DNA of 64,000 nucleotides from Dryococelus australis (Eukaryota; Arthropoda; Insecta; Phasmatodea; Phasmatidae). A program made the translations under genes and the position numbers. Below the pieces are notes generated by a model. That model did not search any database and was not told the DNA's origin. It saw only the letters and a program-made list of their open reading frames with translations. Below are positions 1 through 11,800 of this stretch, piece after piece (position 1 is the first letter of the stretch; the number at the start of each line of letters is the position of its first letter). The stretch is taken from positions 127,385,338-127,449,337 of the forward strand of contig CM057000.1 in NCBI GenBank assembly GCA_029891345.1. The letters are read 5' to 3'.

Positions 1-33
1 GGGGGTCTTCATAAAATGTCGAAGTAACCGTGA

Positions 34-230
34 ATGGATTATACTCCTAGGTTATCAACGTGGTGGACTACGCCAGCCATAGAGGAATTGTGCGGGCATT
101 CTTCTTTGACGGAACTCGATGCAGTTGGAAATTACCCTATCTTGTTGCAGCCACATTATCATCGAGATGCACTGTCTCTTCTGGGTGAGACATTCGCTGA
201 TAAGTGGAGAGGCCTTCGATGAAGTGGAGT
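34..230 (+). pseudogene. Tc1/mariner-type transposase relic, central catalytic part
   Basis: This is a decayed piece of a DNA-transposon transposase, the nuclear enzyme that cuts and joins the element's ends. One frame reads HRGIVRAFFFDGT near 76-114, matching the stretch before the second catalytic Asp in this family. Another frame reads PHYHRDALSLLGETFADKW at about 151-213, which normally follows the FQQDGAP motif. The DGAP motif itself is missing and the two blocks are in different frames, so small deletions have occurred. The coding then meets a MITE at about 233 and resumes at 1060 with PPRSPDLTPLD, the next expected motif. It belongs with the relics at 15780, 57470 and 62640. Family assignment is by motif recognition; the part upstream of base 34 is too decayed to read. 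Confidence 0.7.
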
Positions 231-232
231 AT

Positions 233-1058
233 ATGTTGTTCAAGGTAAACTCAGCAATTTTGGATGGCTTGCTTAAGATGTACTTGTATGGACGTTGTGT
301 ATTTTTCCGCCTTATGTAAAATTAACATTTCCATGAGCCTGATCACTTTATTCATGCGTCGGGCAAGAGAAATCGAGAAATTATTAGGAAAGTTCATATT
401 TTACAAATCTGCATTTTAAAAAACGAAAAGAAAAAAAGAAATAATTCATGTTTTCACAAATGTTCACCTACCACTTTTAACTGAACGCTATGTCAGGGAA
501 CAACTTACACTCTCTCATCACCAACTTTAAAGCCTGACCTCGATAAAGTAAGCCGTTTTATAATCAACCTTAGAAAAAAGTCACTGACCCTGCCTGCATA
601 TATTTTAACGGGTGTATTGAGTGATTCGCGCCCAGTGAAGTTGGTGACGATGGATGGAAAGTAGTTCCATATCTTAACGTCAAATAAAAAGTGTTAGATA
701 ACCATTTGTGATTACTTAAATAATTTCTTTTCCTTTGCTTTTTTAATGCATATAATGGTAAAAAAAAGAGCAGATTTTAAAAAATTTACTTTCCTAATAA
801 TTTTGCAGTTTCACTTGACCGATGCATGAATAAATTGCTGAGGTCCGTGGTAATGCTAATTTTTCATAAGGCGGAAGAATACACGACGTGAATGTCAGTA
901 GATCTTCTGCAAGGCTTTCAAAAGTGCTCATTTCACCGTGAACAGCTTATACTCCGGCGCAAACAACTTAGTGCACCCGTTGGAATATGTGCATGTAGGA
1001 GCAGGAGAATACTTCAAAAGTTGATTTCTCATGTGCTCACTTTATCCTGAACAGCCTT
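233..1058 (-). mobile_element. MITE family 1, outer copy (split by a second copy)
   Basis: This non-autonomous DNA element is in reverse orientation and is inserted in the transposase coding sequence. Its left end (tgttgttcaaggtaaactc) and right end (gtgctcactttatcctgaac) are inverted versions of one terminal repeat, whose best form is GATAAAGTGAGCACTTTT. TA dinucleotides flank it, as expected of Tc1/mariner-driven elements. The body runs to about 528 and resumes at about 949. Comparison with the copy at 31356-31735 shows that the two halves join without a gap. It carries no protein. Confidence 0.8.
530..948 (+). mobile_element. MITE family 1, inner nested copy
   Basis: This is a full-length copy of about 419 bp inserted into the outer copy. 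It starts with a degraded terminal repeat (cgataaagtaagccgtttta), has TCAACCTTAG just inside, and ends with ctttcaaaagtgctcatttc then accgtgaacagc. TA sits on both sides (528-529 and 949-950). Without it, the outer copy reads caactt then actccggcgc, matching caacttcactgggcg in the 31 kb copy. It has the family's internal landmarks, including the ggcggaagaatacac block near the right end. Confidence 0.85.
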
Positions 1059-1059
1059 A

Positions 1060-1290
1060 ATCCGCCCAGATCACCGGATTTAACGCCGTTAGATGTTACC
1101 TGTGGGGAACTCGGAAGAAGACTGAGCACGCCACTAAGCCACGGCCACTGTATGCCATGAGTGAAACGACTGTAACCGCATGTGAACGCACTCCCATGGA
1201 AAACGTAGATGTTTGTCGTTCTGTTCTATAGCGTTGGAGACGATAGCTTGCTGCTGATGGCGGACGTTTTGAACATCTCATTACAAATTA
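1060..1290 (+). pseudogene. Tc1/mariner-type transposase relic, C-terminal part
   Basis: This continues the relic that ends at about 230. It opens with PPRSPDLTPLD, the block holding the third catalytic acidic residue. A one-base shift follows, then LWGTRKKTEHATKPRPLYAM, and later ACERTPMENVDVCRSVL and AADGGRFEHLI, which is the usual C-terminus (consensus near ADGGHFEHLL). Two in-frame stops lie in the last third, so it is dead. The junction with 230 is exact apart from the duplicated TA, which shows that the MITE landed in formerly coding DNA. The relic at 62640 encodes the same type of protein. Confidence 0.75.
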
Positions 1291-2599
1291 CCTTTTAAGT
1301 CAAATCATACCTGGAAGTGGCTGTGGGCGGAGGTAAATAACGTGTCGTGATTACGTAGAGCACAGCGTTATGACATGGGGGTTCATTGAACATAAGGATT
1401 ATACAATAACTATTTACGTTACTATTGATCAGGGGAGTTTAAATGGAATACAAAGTTGCTAATTAATCATTTTAAGTTTTACTACCGCACGTCGCTACAA
1501 TTACAATCTAATTGGAAAGTCTCCGCCTTATTCATGTTGCCGGAGGCTGATTCCAGGAGGCGGTTAACGACGGCCGGAAATACCCATCTGCATGTCTTCT
1601 TGGTCCCCTGCCCCGACGACAAAAGGCGCCGCTCCCAGTGTTACGTTGGCCTATATCAGGCACGCTGTTAAATAATTCCGTCCCCGTTCACTGGCCGGCG
1701 GAGGGGGTTTCTGCAACTGTCTTCCGCAAGGTGTTGTCGCAATCACGCTCGCGCGCTTGTTCAATGTTTGAAGGCGTGAACAGGCAACCAGTTCAGCTAA
1801 GGCCTGATCGCTTCATAACAATTGGCAACTGTTATCGAAATTCGCACTTTCCGAAAGTTTCCCTTTTAGCGTAAACCAGAAGCAGTCCCATCAGAGTCTG
1901 TTCAATGGTTTCTCTTTGATTCAGTACCCAAGTGTAAAAGTTATTCTTTGACAAACAGCGCATTGTAAATGTATTTTGACTTGCTATGAACTGTTAAACA
2001 ATGAAAATATGTCCAAAGTGCTCAATTGTCCGTGTATAGTCTATAAGTTCGCTGCGAAGAGCCCATAGTCTCGTTAAGGTTTATTCTACTCTGGCTAGAA
2101 ACAAAACGGGTTTTCTATTGGAGAGTATAGGGAAAATTTCCGATTCAATGTGTGCTGGTGTTCCAAACAAGTCAATTTAAAGCTGGCGGTGTATCGTAAA
2201 ATAAATTTTTTTTTGTATGCAGAAGTTCGTGTTCCGTTTGAATTGTAGAATAGACTATACTTGTCCTTGCCAAAATTTTAAGTACGAACTTTTCGTCGTT
2301 ACTGAAATACCGCACGTTAGGGCGCCAAATGTAATAAGTTGTGTGGAGTACACCCCTCAAAGTGGCGTATACAAAATAATGTGTGTTTGCGAGGAATGAA
2401 TATCCTCAATTGTGGATTAATCGTGTATAGGTGTGACACAGGGATGAACACGTTATATGTGTAAGAAGTCTTACCCTTGTAGACTGGACGATCTGGGTGC
2501 TGAATAAATGGTAAGTTCACTTTACACTGACACTGAGAATAAGAGGAACTCTACCCTACCAGCAACGCTACAATGAAAACATGTCCATAGGTGAAGTAT
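1291..2599. other. No recognisable feature
   Basis: AT-rich single-copy-looking sequence with only short open frames. A weak resemblance to a MITE family 1 right end is present near 2005-2048 but is too degraded to call. Confidence 0.5.
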
Positions 2600-2690
2600 C
2601 CGCTATAAATCTGAATCAGTGAGATTTTCACTGTTTCAATCAGTCAAACGTATCTGACTGATACAGCAGTCACTTCAAAACAATCGTAAG
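2600..2690 (+). repeat. Orphan end of the GAATCAGTGA-type TIR element
   Basis: The sequence aatctgaatcagtgag, then cactgtttcaatcagt, then ctgactgatacagcagtcac follows the left end of the element at 60957 step for step. Only this end is visible; no matching right end was found nearby. It is a truncated fragment of a family with dense short subterminal repeats of CTGATTC/GAATCAG. Confidence 0.65.
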
Positions 2691-2929
2691 ATTTTAAATC
2701 ACTTAAAAAAAACTGCAAATATCCCATTCACACACAGACAGACGGGAAAAATCCGGTAGATGAGTTTGCCAACCTGAGAAGAATAAACGTGCGCAGCTTC
2801 CTCGCAATAACCGTGCGAACAGGCCAGGCCTGGCCGTGTCTGTCTGAAGACAAGGACCTCCAGAAGGCCGCCTCCAGGGATTCCAGCCAGCAGGCGGCCG
2901 ATCCAACTTCACTCATTAATCAACTCAGC

Positions 2930-3425
2930 GGGTGAAATAAATTCCCGGCCGCCATTTTTCATTTCTCTTCTCTTCCCTTCTTCCCACCTGCCCCTCCAGT
3001 TCGCCCGGCATATATATATATTTTTTTTTTCCACCCTCCATCGCCTTGCAAACTCCGTCCGTTATTTAGTTAGCGCACGCGCAGACGGACTCGCGAGAGA
3101 AGAGGCCTCGGTTAATTTTCCAGCCGTCGCTTATTAGACGGCGCAAGTCGCGAGAGGAGAGATTCATTGTTGGCGTGGAGCGCGCAACATAATAATTGCG
3201 TTCCTCTCGCTGGGAAAGCAAACCTTCAGGGGGTTGATGATGATGGGTACGGGGCGGGAGGGAAGTGCTGAAGTTCTCAGCTTCTCATCCCGGGCAGGAA
3301 GTGAGGGGGGGGGGGGGGGGGACGCGAGCTTTTTTTTTTTTTTTTCAGTCCCGAGTCCCACAGCCGCGGGGGAATTGATGGCTGGGATTTTCTAACGGCG
3401 CGTGCTGGAGTTTTGCGGTCAGCGA
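2930..3425. other. GC- and CpG-rich island with pyrimidine tract and G-run
   Basis: Base composition changes sharply from the AT-rich surroundings. A CT-rich tract (about 2955-3000) is followed by many CpGs around 3075-3190, then a run of 17 G (3305-3321) and a run of T. No convincing open frame is present. It may be a host regulatory island or an unrecognised repeat; the sequence alone does not decide. Confidence 0.35.
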
Positions 3426-3479
3426 AACTTCAAGGGTTGGCCGCCAGGGGCGCTGCGCATTGTCGTCGGAAGGCAGTCG

Positions 3480-3620
3480 CACTGCTCTGTCTTTCTAAGG
3501 TTATTTCTACTAAGGTTGGGAAGCTCAATGGTTTTAATTTGGCAAATAAACTTTTTCGCCACAAGGTAAATGCTAGTGTCGCATGTGTACCGGATTTTCT
3601 GTATTTTCTACTTAAAAAAA
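3480..3620 (-). repeat. Dispersed repeat R, left part, reverse copy
   Basis: The reverse complement carries the landmarks ggtacacatgcgacactagc, accttgtggcgaaaaag and cttagtagaaataacc. The same order is seen at 5800-5905. The copy ends at a poly-A/poly-T tract near 3614-3638. Confidence 0.6.
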
Positions 3621-3739
3621 AAAAAAAAAAAAAAAAAACATGATTATTATAACAACTATAAGTCAAATGTAACATAACTTCTTAGCTAAGTGGAATTTTC
3701 TCTTTAATTAATCACGTAACTTAAATTTTTTATTTAAAG

Positions 3740-3905
3740 TGATCTCATCGGAACACTAGCGCTTACCTAACGACAAAAATTTTCGCTATTTCACACTCTC
3801 CCTTAAGAAACCTCATTTTCTTCTCAACCTGAGAATAATTAGCCTTAGTCTTTCATTACGGTGGATCAGTCCCCGCCATCTTGGATTTACACTTTTTTTA
3901 CTGTC
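3740..3905 (+). repeat. Dispersed repeat R, forward copy
   Basis: Landmarks are acactagcgcttacctaacg, caacctgagaataattagcc and cgccatcttggatttac. The first is shared with 5800-5905. The last two match the reverse complement of 4840-4930 and of 15120-15180. A separate MITE begins just after it. Confidence 0.55.
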
Positions 3906-3916
3906 AAGAATTTATA

Positions 3917-4608
3917 AAGCCACTGTCACTTTGTCAAATTTTCGCCTTTAACTATATTTGACAATAAAGTTTGAAGACAAAATACGGCCGTCAATTGTTT
4001 CCTTCCAACACATTGGATCAAATAATCTTGAGTCTATTTTTAAATGTGTCACACTCTCAAATTTTTTTTTTTTGCTTGGAGAATGTACTTTGAATTATTA
4101 TTTGAAAATTATTTTCATTGCGAGGAATTGCTTTTGTTGTTCCATGCAGTCCATTACAGGAAGAAACTGAAGGAATATTGCAAATTATTTTCGCTTCTTT
4201 ACTAGAGTCAAATTTTATTTATTGGAGATGTTTCCAGCACTATAAAATGCAATGCATCTGAATTCGTAATATTATATGCAATAATGACCTGAAATAGCAT
4301 TCATGCGCAGACAGCTTCTACATAAATTAATTATCTTCATAACATCCTTCGTTTCCAGCAATTGGTCGTTATTGTACAGTTTCTAGACGTCCATTTCCGT
4401 CGTGCACGATACTGATTGGCTGTAACCATCAAACATCAAAGAAATTTTAGAACCGGTCCAATCTTAAAATGTTTGAAGGAAACTGAAGCCATCCAACTTT
4501 CTCAGACAAACATGGCGGCGTTTATGACGTCATTACTGTCCAACTTTATTTGGCCAAATTTATTGGAAGCAGTTTGACGGGGAAAATTTTACAGTGTGAG
4601 AGGGGCTT
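3917..4608. mobile_element. MITE family 2, left arm of a large inverted repeat
   Basis: A 692-bp element whose ends are inverted: left aagccactgtcactttgtca, right acagtgtgagaggggctt; the idealised end is AAGCCCCTGTCACACTGTCA. It is an inverted near-copy of 4932-5607. The stretch 4300-4560, for example, pairs almost base for base with 5000-5245. No protein is encoded. Possible TAA-type target bases lie outside each end but are not decisive. Confidence 0.8.
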
Positions 4609-4931
4609 AACGAAAATTTTCACATGGCATGGCATACACAATAGCTCCTGAAGTTTTATCAAACAATTACATGTCTACAGTCGTTATTAATTTTTGAATA
4701 ATGATTGCCGGCCAGAAATAAGCTTTTTTTTTCTAGCTGGTGGTTACAGAAATGGCCATGGCAGTAGTAGTCTAGCAATACATGTTCTTAGAACACGTGC
4801 AAAAAATGTCCTATGGCTGGTTGACGCCAATAACAAAAAAAAAAAATACATGTGATGCAAGTTACAGCGAAAATTCGGAAAATCTAATATGGCGAGTGTT
4901 GATCTCCTTTAAGGTTAGTTCTACTCAGGTT
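4609..4931. repeat. Spacer of the inverted repeat, holding dispersed repeat R (reverse)
   Basis: The 323-bp spacer between the two MITE arms is mostly a reverse copy of repeat R (about 4725-4930). It resembles 14990-15190 through ggttacagaaatggc, gacgccaa, tgcaagttacagcg and the block around aatctaatatggcg. This suggests that the two arms are separate insertions around an older repeat rather than one foldback element. Confidence 0.55.
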
Positions 4932-5607
4932 AACATCCTGTCACATTGTCAAATTTTCCCCGTCAAACTGCTTCCAATAAATTTGGCCAAATAAAGTTGG
5001 ACAGTAATGACGTCATAAACGCCGCCATGTTTGTCTGAGAAAGTTGGATGGCTTCAGTTTCCTTCAAACATTTTAAGATTGGACTGGTTCTAAAATTTCT
5101 TTGATGTTTGACGGTTACAGCCAATCAGTATCGTGCACGACGGAAATGGACGTCTAGAAACTGTACAAAACGACCAATTACTGGAAACGAAGGATGTTAT
5201 GAAGATAATTAATTTATGTAGAAGCTGTCTGCGCATGAATGCTATTTCAGGTCATTATTGCATATAATATTACAAATTCAGATGCATTAAATTTTATTGT
5301 GCTGGAAACATCTCTGATGAATAAAATTCGAATTTAGTAAAGAAGCGAAAATAAATTACAACATTCCTTGCATTTCTTCATGTAATGGACTGCATGGAAA
5401 AACGAAAGCAATATCTTATTACGAAAATTATTTTAAATTAGATTCTCCCAAGGAAAAAAATTTGACAGTGTGACACATTTTCAGACACATATTCAAGATT
5501 ATCTGATAAGATTTGTTGGTAGGAAAAAGTTGATGGCCGTATTTTATTTTCCAATTTTATTGTCAAATCTAATTGAAGGGGAAAATTTGACGGTGTGACA
5601 GGGGCTT
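4932..5607. mobile_element. MITE family 2, right arm (inverted copy)
   Basis: A 676-bp copy in opposite orientation to 3917-4608. Ends are ctgtcacattgtcaaatttt and gacggtgtgacaggggctt. Identity to the other arm is high across the middle, including the rare tokens gacgtcataaacgccgcc and cgtgcacgacggaaatgg. It diverges more toward the outer end. Confidence 0.8.
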
Positions 5608-5799
5608 GAGGAACATAACGAGTTTTTTTTTTTATGGGAAGTTTGGAATAGGGGAATTTCCCACCAAATGTTCCAAAGAGGTCACTTTAGAATTAAATTT
5701 TTATCTACTTGAATGATAAAAGAGAAAGATTTTATTTAGTTACGAAGTTATTTTATATTTGATTTATGTTAATTGCAATTTGCCGGTTTTTTAAAGTAT

Positions 5800-5905
5800 A
5801 AAATAGAGAAAAGTCTGGTACACTGGCGACACTAGCGCTTACCTAGTGGCGAAAATGTTTAGTTGCCAAACGTTTAAAATTGATTTTACCAACCTGAGTA
5901 GAAAT
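5800..5905 (+). repeat. Dispersed repeat R, left part, forward copy
   Basis: Reads ctggtacactggcgacacta, gcgcttacctagtggcgaaa and accaacctgagtagaaatca. It stops abruptly where MITE family 3 begins at 5906, consistent with interruption by that insertion. Confidence 0.6.
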
Positions 5906-6215
5906 CATAGATTAAAGATGAGGTAGACCGCTTATTCGTCTTCTGCGCACGTACTCAACATTGACCTACCCCAATCCTACACAACTGTCAAAGTCACATG
6001 ATCAACAGTGATGAACGTGTTTGTTTACATCTTAATTTTTAAATGTAAAGCACTATTATATGAATAAAATACTTTTACCAATTTGAATTTAATGAAACTC
6101 ATTACAAATTGGTTAGAAGAAGTATGCATACATCGCAAAGCATTTGTTTACAAGTCCGTTTTCCAACCTAAAATCCAATACATGCCATTTTCGCTATCGT
6201 AATAGCATGGAATCT
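5906..6215 (+). mobile_element. MITE family 3, copy lacking its right end
   Basis: It begins catagattaaagatgaggta, then cttattcgtcttctgcgca, and follows the copy at 56006-56392 through ccattttcgctatcgtaat. Similarity is lost near 6215, before the right terminal repeat, so the copy is truncated by about 170 bp. Confidence 0.7.
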
Positions 6216-6287
6216 CCTGTTATTCCTACCTCCATCCTACACGCTAAAAATAATTCATTCGCAAATTTGCCACATCTATGTATACAT

Positions 6288-6345
6288 ATAGATGTGCTTC
6301 ACGATAAAGTGAGCACTCTTGAAATCGACCTATGAAAAAAAAATT
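6288..6345 (+). mobile_element. MITE family 1, left-end fragment
   Basis: Contains cttcacgataaagtgagcac and tgaaatcgacctatg, the left terminal repeat and first internal bases of family 1. The rest of the element is absent. Confidence 0.6.
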
Positions 6346-8412
6346 CACGCCCGTAACCCCATTTAAATTGAGTTAATAAAATACCGCAATCAGGGGGTCG
6401 AAGCTCTATAGGGATTTCGTGGGCCTCTAAATTATAGGGTAGAATGACTTCGCCAACTGTTAAAAATACGAAAATAATGCTCTTTAATAAAGAAAGCTCT
6501 ATATTTTATAAACAATCCCATTTTATTTTTAAATACAATTAAGTCACAAATATATTAACTTTAATTGTTCTTATCATCACTCATAAAATATATAATTTTG
6601 ACGTAAGCATGCACTGTCAGCGCCTGAGCGTTGAGTGGTTTTGTTTCCGTTGTTATGTTCGTTGCTGGGGAAGGTGGAGTTGATGTTTCCAATTATCAAT
6701 TGTAGGAATTGGAATTGGGCGTTACTAAATTTTCAAATGCTAATTGCCTAAGAACAAATGGCACAAGAGTTATTCATATCAGCGACAATGCCTTTTTAAA
6801 AGAATGAAACGATCGTGGATTTCACAGAGTAGCCAACCATGTGTTCTCTACCATCAATTAGTTAAACGCACATTTTGTTCCATGTAACCGTTTGTGAACA
6901 CAGCATTTAATGGTAACATTTTTACCAAATTGTTATTAGCAGTAACTAAAACGTTTGTCTTAAAATTGAAATAATTATTTTTAAGAGCTGTACGGTAGGC
7001 AGCAAATTCTACCTAATAGCCCAGACATAGAGGAAAATAAGGAATTACCAAAATAGCTTTGAGCTACGTCTCTTTATCTTACTTGCTTTGTGACCGCAAT
7101 ACTCACATTTAGGTTGGCAGCTGAATACATTAAGTAGTTCCATGTTTTAACGTATTTCTGGCCGTGAAAGTAAATTCATTTAACTTGAAATTCTTTTTAT
7201 TTTTTGTTGTATGCAAATAAGTATAACATTAGGTCTAATTTACGAAACGCAAATAGCATCGCGGAACTGTTATTAAATAGTCAACCTCAAACAAGACCTT
7301 GCAGAGGATTTTCTAACTTATCAAGAAGAAAACAAATAGATAAATTATATTTTAATTTAGTTTATTTTGAAGACTCGATTCACAAATCCCGTAGAATTAT
7401 CATCATGCAAATTGTTTGAATTGTAATTTCTGAAACAGGAACTCTGTTTTTCAATGATCTTAAACATGCAGCAATTTATCTTGAATTACATTCTGCAAAT
7501 TTTCCATGACGCTACGTAGTTGTTTATTAGAATTAGCTTCAATACTGAAAGTACTATTTTTAAGATAATAGGAGAAAAGGTTATGCCCCGGTAGATTTCC
7601 CATCTACTTAAGTTGGGAAGAAAACAAAATTTCGTTTGGAAGTGTTTGGCACATGGAAAATTTCTACCACAGTCAGCGGTGATGTTCCAAAGAGACTCTT
7701 TTCAATCTGACGGTAAATGTAATTATTCTTTATGTGTGAATAAGTTCTTGCTTGGTCTGAATTATGATATATATGCCTATTTGATCCTGCTAAAACATAA
7801 ACTATTAATTTTATTTAGTTATTATTTTGCATGACCTTCAGCTGTGTTTACAAGCGTAAATAGGAAAACTGAAATTGAACATGTGAGTCATTGTGATATG
7901 GTAAACACGCATATTTGATTAAAAAATAAAACTTTTAACTTTGTACGTTTATCTGATCTTGTACCTTGTGTGCGTTCATAATATATACTAACAATTTCTA
8001 GGTAATACTCTACGTTACATGTCAGATTTTAAGATTGTTAGTATCCAATTTTTCCTGACGAAAAAATTGGAAACTAATCCCGGGGAAAAAGTATCTTTTG
8101 ATCTAAATTATGACGTCGTGAATATATATTAGAATTAGTCTTTTCTCTTGAACTTATCACCTTTTTTTTTTAATTACAACCTGATGCAACAAGTAAAGTC
8201 CTAATTGTCTTCAAATGTTATTCGTCTACATGATTAGCAATCATAATATTCGTATTACCTATATAATTCATAGTGTCAGTAGCAATGAGTAAGTAACTTC
8301 ATTTCCAAAGTCAGATTTTCTTTAAAAATCAAAAGCCATTCCAAAGCTTTATTCAGAATGCCTATAATGAATATCAAAGGACAGTAAAATGGGGTTACCT
8401 TTTAGTTTTTAA
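6346..8412. other. No recognisable feature
   Basis: AT-rich sequence with short unrecognisable frames. I found no repeat partner within the window and no RNA gene. Confidence 0.5.
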
Positions 8413-8867
8413 AATAAGGTACAGAGTATGATCCAGTCAGGTAGTGGAATAAGGTACAGAGTATGATCCAGTCAGGTAGTGGAATAAGGTACAGAGTATG
8501 ATCCAGTCAGGTAGTGGAATAAGGTACAGAGTATGATCCAGTCAGGTAGTGGAATAAGGTACAGAGTATGATCCAGTCAGGTAGTGGAATAAGGTACAGA
8601 GTATGATCCAGTCAGGTAGTGGAATAAGGTACAGAGTATGATCCAGTCAGGTAGTGGAATAAGGTACAGGGTATGATCCAGTCAGGTAGTGGAATAAGGT
8701 ACAGAGTATGATCCAGTCAGGTAGTGGAATAAGGTACAGAGTATGATCCAGTCAGGTAGTGGAATAAGGTACAGAGTATGATCCAGTCAGGTAGTGGAAT
8801 AAGGTACAGAGTATGATCCAGTCAGGTAGTGGAATAAGGTACAGAGTATGATCCAGTCAGGTAGTGG
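8413..8867. repeat. Minisatellite, 35-bp unit x 13
   Basis: Thirteen head-to-tail units of exactly 35 bp, each starting AATAAGGTACAG and ending CAGGTAGTGG. Twelve units look identical; the unit starting at 8658 has one A-to-G change. The array ends cleanly where the flank continues aatggcacaac. Such uniformity means recent expansion or strong homogenisation. The unit length is not a multiple of three and stops occur in the unit, so this is not a coding repeat. Confidence 0.97.
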
Positions 8868-11800
8868 AATGGCACAACACCTGAGTATTCAATAGTAAAG
8901 TTCATAAGAAGAAAATACTGTAGTTGTGGAGACCATCAACTGTGGGAAGGAATTATATATGTAGCTATAAGAATACTGCAGGATGCTCACATATTTTATA
9001 TATTTCAAAACCTTAGTAATAAACGTTTTAGTGTGATTGTTTTTGAGGAATATAACAATGATTAACATTGCGATTATTTTATTAAAAATCTAAGTGAAAG
9101 ATTTTCATTCCGTCGACTGGGCACAATCATAACGTTGGGGAAAAAAAAAATATTTTGTTTATTTCAAATAATCCTTCACCACAGCAAGTATGGGTTTCAA
9201 ATCGCGTGGGAATTGTTCATGCTGATTCACCCTTCTGGCAGAGAGCTACGTTTTGAATGCCCGTAACATTAACAACTTGTATTGTTATCTCTGAATTAAG
9301 ATGCCTTGCGTCTTTTTCACCTCGCAGCATGAGAAAATTTTCGTAGCGAGCGCACGCCAGACGTTTATAAGGCGTTTCCCGAGGGAATAAATTGACATTT
9401 AAAAAATTCCTGCCTGTTGCCAAAGACTGCGTATTTATGCAGCAAGATGTGGAGTGACGTACGCCACCCGTTTTCCCGCTTGCCTAAATCGAACGTGTGA
9501 TCGAATCGCCACCGAGAAACGTCACGGACACTACAAGTACCTCGATACCATTGTCGCACGTCGAGGTTTCGATTGTTTTTAATGATTAAAATTTTTTATT
9601 TTATTTTACAATGAACAATTATTATTATATAAACATACTACGTCAAGTTTGGGTGGTAAAAAAAGTGAGCATGCCAGTGCGAGTACACGCTTCTGCACAA
9701 TAATGAAGATGAAGAAGCGCCAATGAAAACTTAAACAAACAAAAACACCGGAGGGGAAAATAACCGAAACCTTAAACTCGAAGAAAAAAAAAAAAGTAAG
9801 GCTACAGCAGAGATGGAACGCGACGATGGCGTAGGAAAAGGAAAGAGGAGATGCGACAAGGAAAGCGGAGAAGAAAGTAAGGGAGGAGAACAAAATATAC
9901 ACGTGGAAGAGGGGCCCCCGTACAACCAGATGTGCTTACATTTCACTAGCACTTGGATCATTGCAGTCACCTTCGGCCTTACAATCCTACCCTGACTGGA
10001 CAACGAGACAAGACGATATTTAAAAACTGAAAATACTTTAATTTATGAAAGTGAGGCACACGTGCGCACTTACAAACTTTTGAAAAATAACGAAAATATT
10101 TACTTTTGGTTTAAAGAGGAAAAAAATTCCTCTCCTGTATACATACAGGAAGGACACCGTTTTCATTAGGGGATGAAAACTACCCCCGTGGCATTTGAGA
10201 ATGCAACTATAAGTATTCGTGTAAATACTATAGTCCCAAACTTTTAGACCCGTTAGGCATAAATTTGGAATGTTAACAATTTTGGTGAAAGGTGCCATGT
10301 AGGCACAGAATCGAAAGTGTCCTTCTGACATGATATTTAAATCGACTTCAATAACTGAAACCTTCGCATGGGGTATTTGATTTAAACAATTGTTTAGCGG
10401 ATATATAATCATTACCATCTATCATGTAGAGGGCGCTTAGTTCGCATCAGAATTTAGTATTGTCGATAAATTAAGAAACAAATTTTAAGGTGCGTGTACA
10501 CCAGATTGTTAGGATTAAGTTGTTTTATGTATTTTCTTTATTTACATCAGATATTGGAGAAAATAATTTCATATTTTCTGCTTTGGTGATAATTAATTAC
10601 CTGTTTCCCTGTCAAATTCGTTTCGTGTTTAGGGCTATAGGAATGGATCATGCTGTCGCCATGACGGATTGGGTGCTTGGCAGATTTGTAGCAAATTGTT
10701 ATAGATGTCAACACAAGCGGTGGCAATTTAGTGCTGGACAAATGATATTTTCTTGTTGGCTACTGAATGTGAATGTAGATTTATTAACAGTGAATTTTAC
10801 GTGACACACCAAAATTCGGAAAGTTTTAAGTGAATAATGGTTAGAACCAACATTCACAACTCTGTATTAAATTTAGTGCATTAAAATAGTAGAAAGAGTT
10901 TCATGCAAGATTTAAAATTTTAGTGAAATGTTTTTGCATTCGTCACAGTACCTTGAACGTATTTCTCAGACTTTTTGCTGTGTGTCAATATTATTATTTT
11001 ATATCCTAAAATATTTGCTAAATAATTAAGTGTCATATTACTCCCAAACGTCATACCAAGAGGAGTGTGTTTTAATTTATAATGTACTCAGTGTGGCTAA
11101 GGTGATTCGCAGACAACTGGTGGCTGGTTTGGTACCACGGGATCATCTCGGCATGGGTCACTTGCCCACTGTGCACGCTCCCTCCTGCTCTGTCATTCCG
11201 CCATGGTAGTGGCCATCTTTGATTTTATCTTGACCTTGAATTTTTTTCGTTCTATTTTTTCCTAGTTACTCAGTTCTGCTCGACTGCCGTATTATTTTGT
11301 GTTATGTTTGTCGTTTGTTTTTGGCATCCGCTTTGTTCACCATTGTTTCTGATACCGATTGGTCGAGTGCACCACAGGTAGACGCCATGTTTGTTGTCTT
11401 ATTCGTTGAGATGTCGTTTGCAAGAGTGCGCCACTAGTGGATGCCATGCTCGTTTCACTCGTCGTCGACTAGAGCGGGCCAGTGTCGGCAGACATGTATT
11501 TTTCTGGTGTCCTCAGAGTGCGCTAGTGGATGGTACTTTACTATGTCGCGCGAACGTAGGCCTCACTGCAACTCAGACGTTAATATTTAAAACGTGAATA
11601 TAGTTCCTAGAAAAAGAAATGTAGTCGTTTGTGGTGGCAAAACTCGAACATGTAAATTACATATTTGAAAGGGACGTTTATATATTTACTGTAACTATAT
11701 GCTAATTTTGTTGATAAAATTTTTTCTACAACATAAGGTACTATCATAGTTTGTCTCGTGAAAGTTTAATATATTTTGTGATACAACTGTCTGAAAAAGT

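Noticed and set aside
2005-2048. Possible right end of MITE family 1
   Set aside because: Only about 25 scattered matches remain and no body is attached; too weak to annotate.
8413-8867. CRISPR array
   Set aside because: Units are identical with no unique spacers between them, and the context is eukaryotic.
9606-9902. Minus-strand frame of 98 codons rich in Phe and Leu, membrane-protein-like
   Set aside because: The hydrophobic look comes from reading A/G-rich DNA on the opposite strand; low-complexity artefact.
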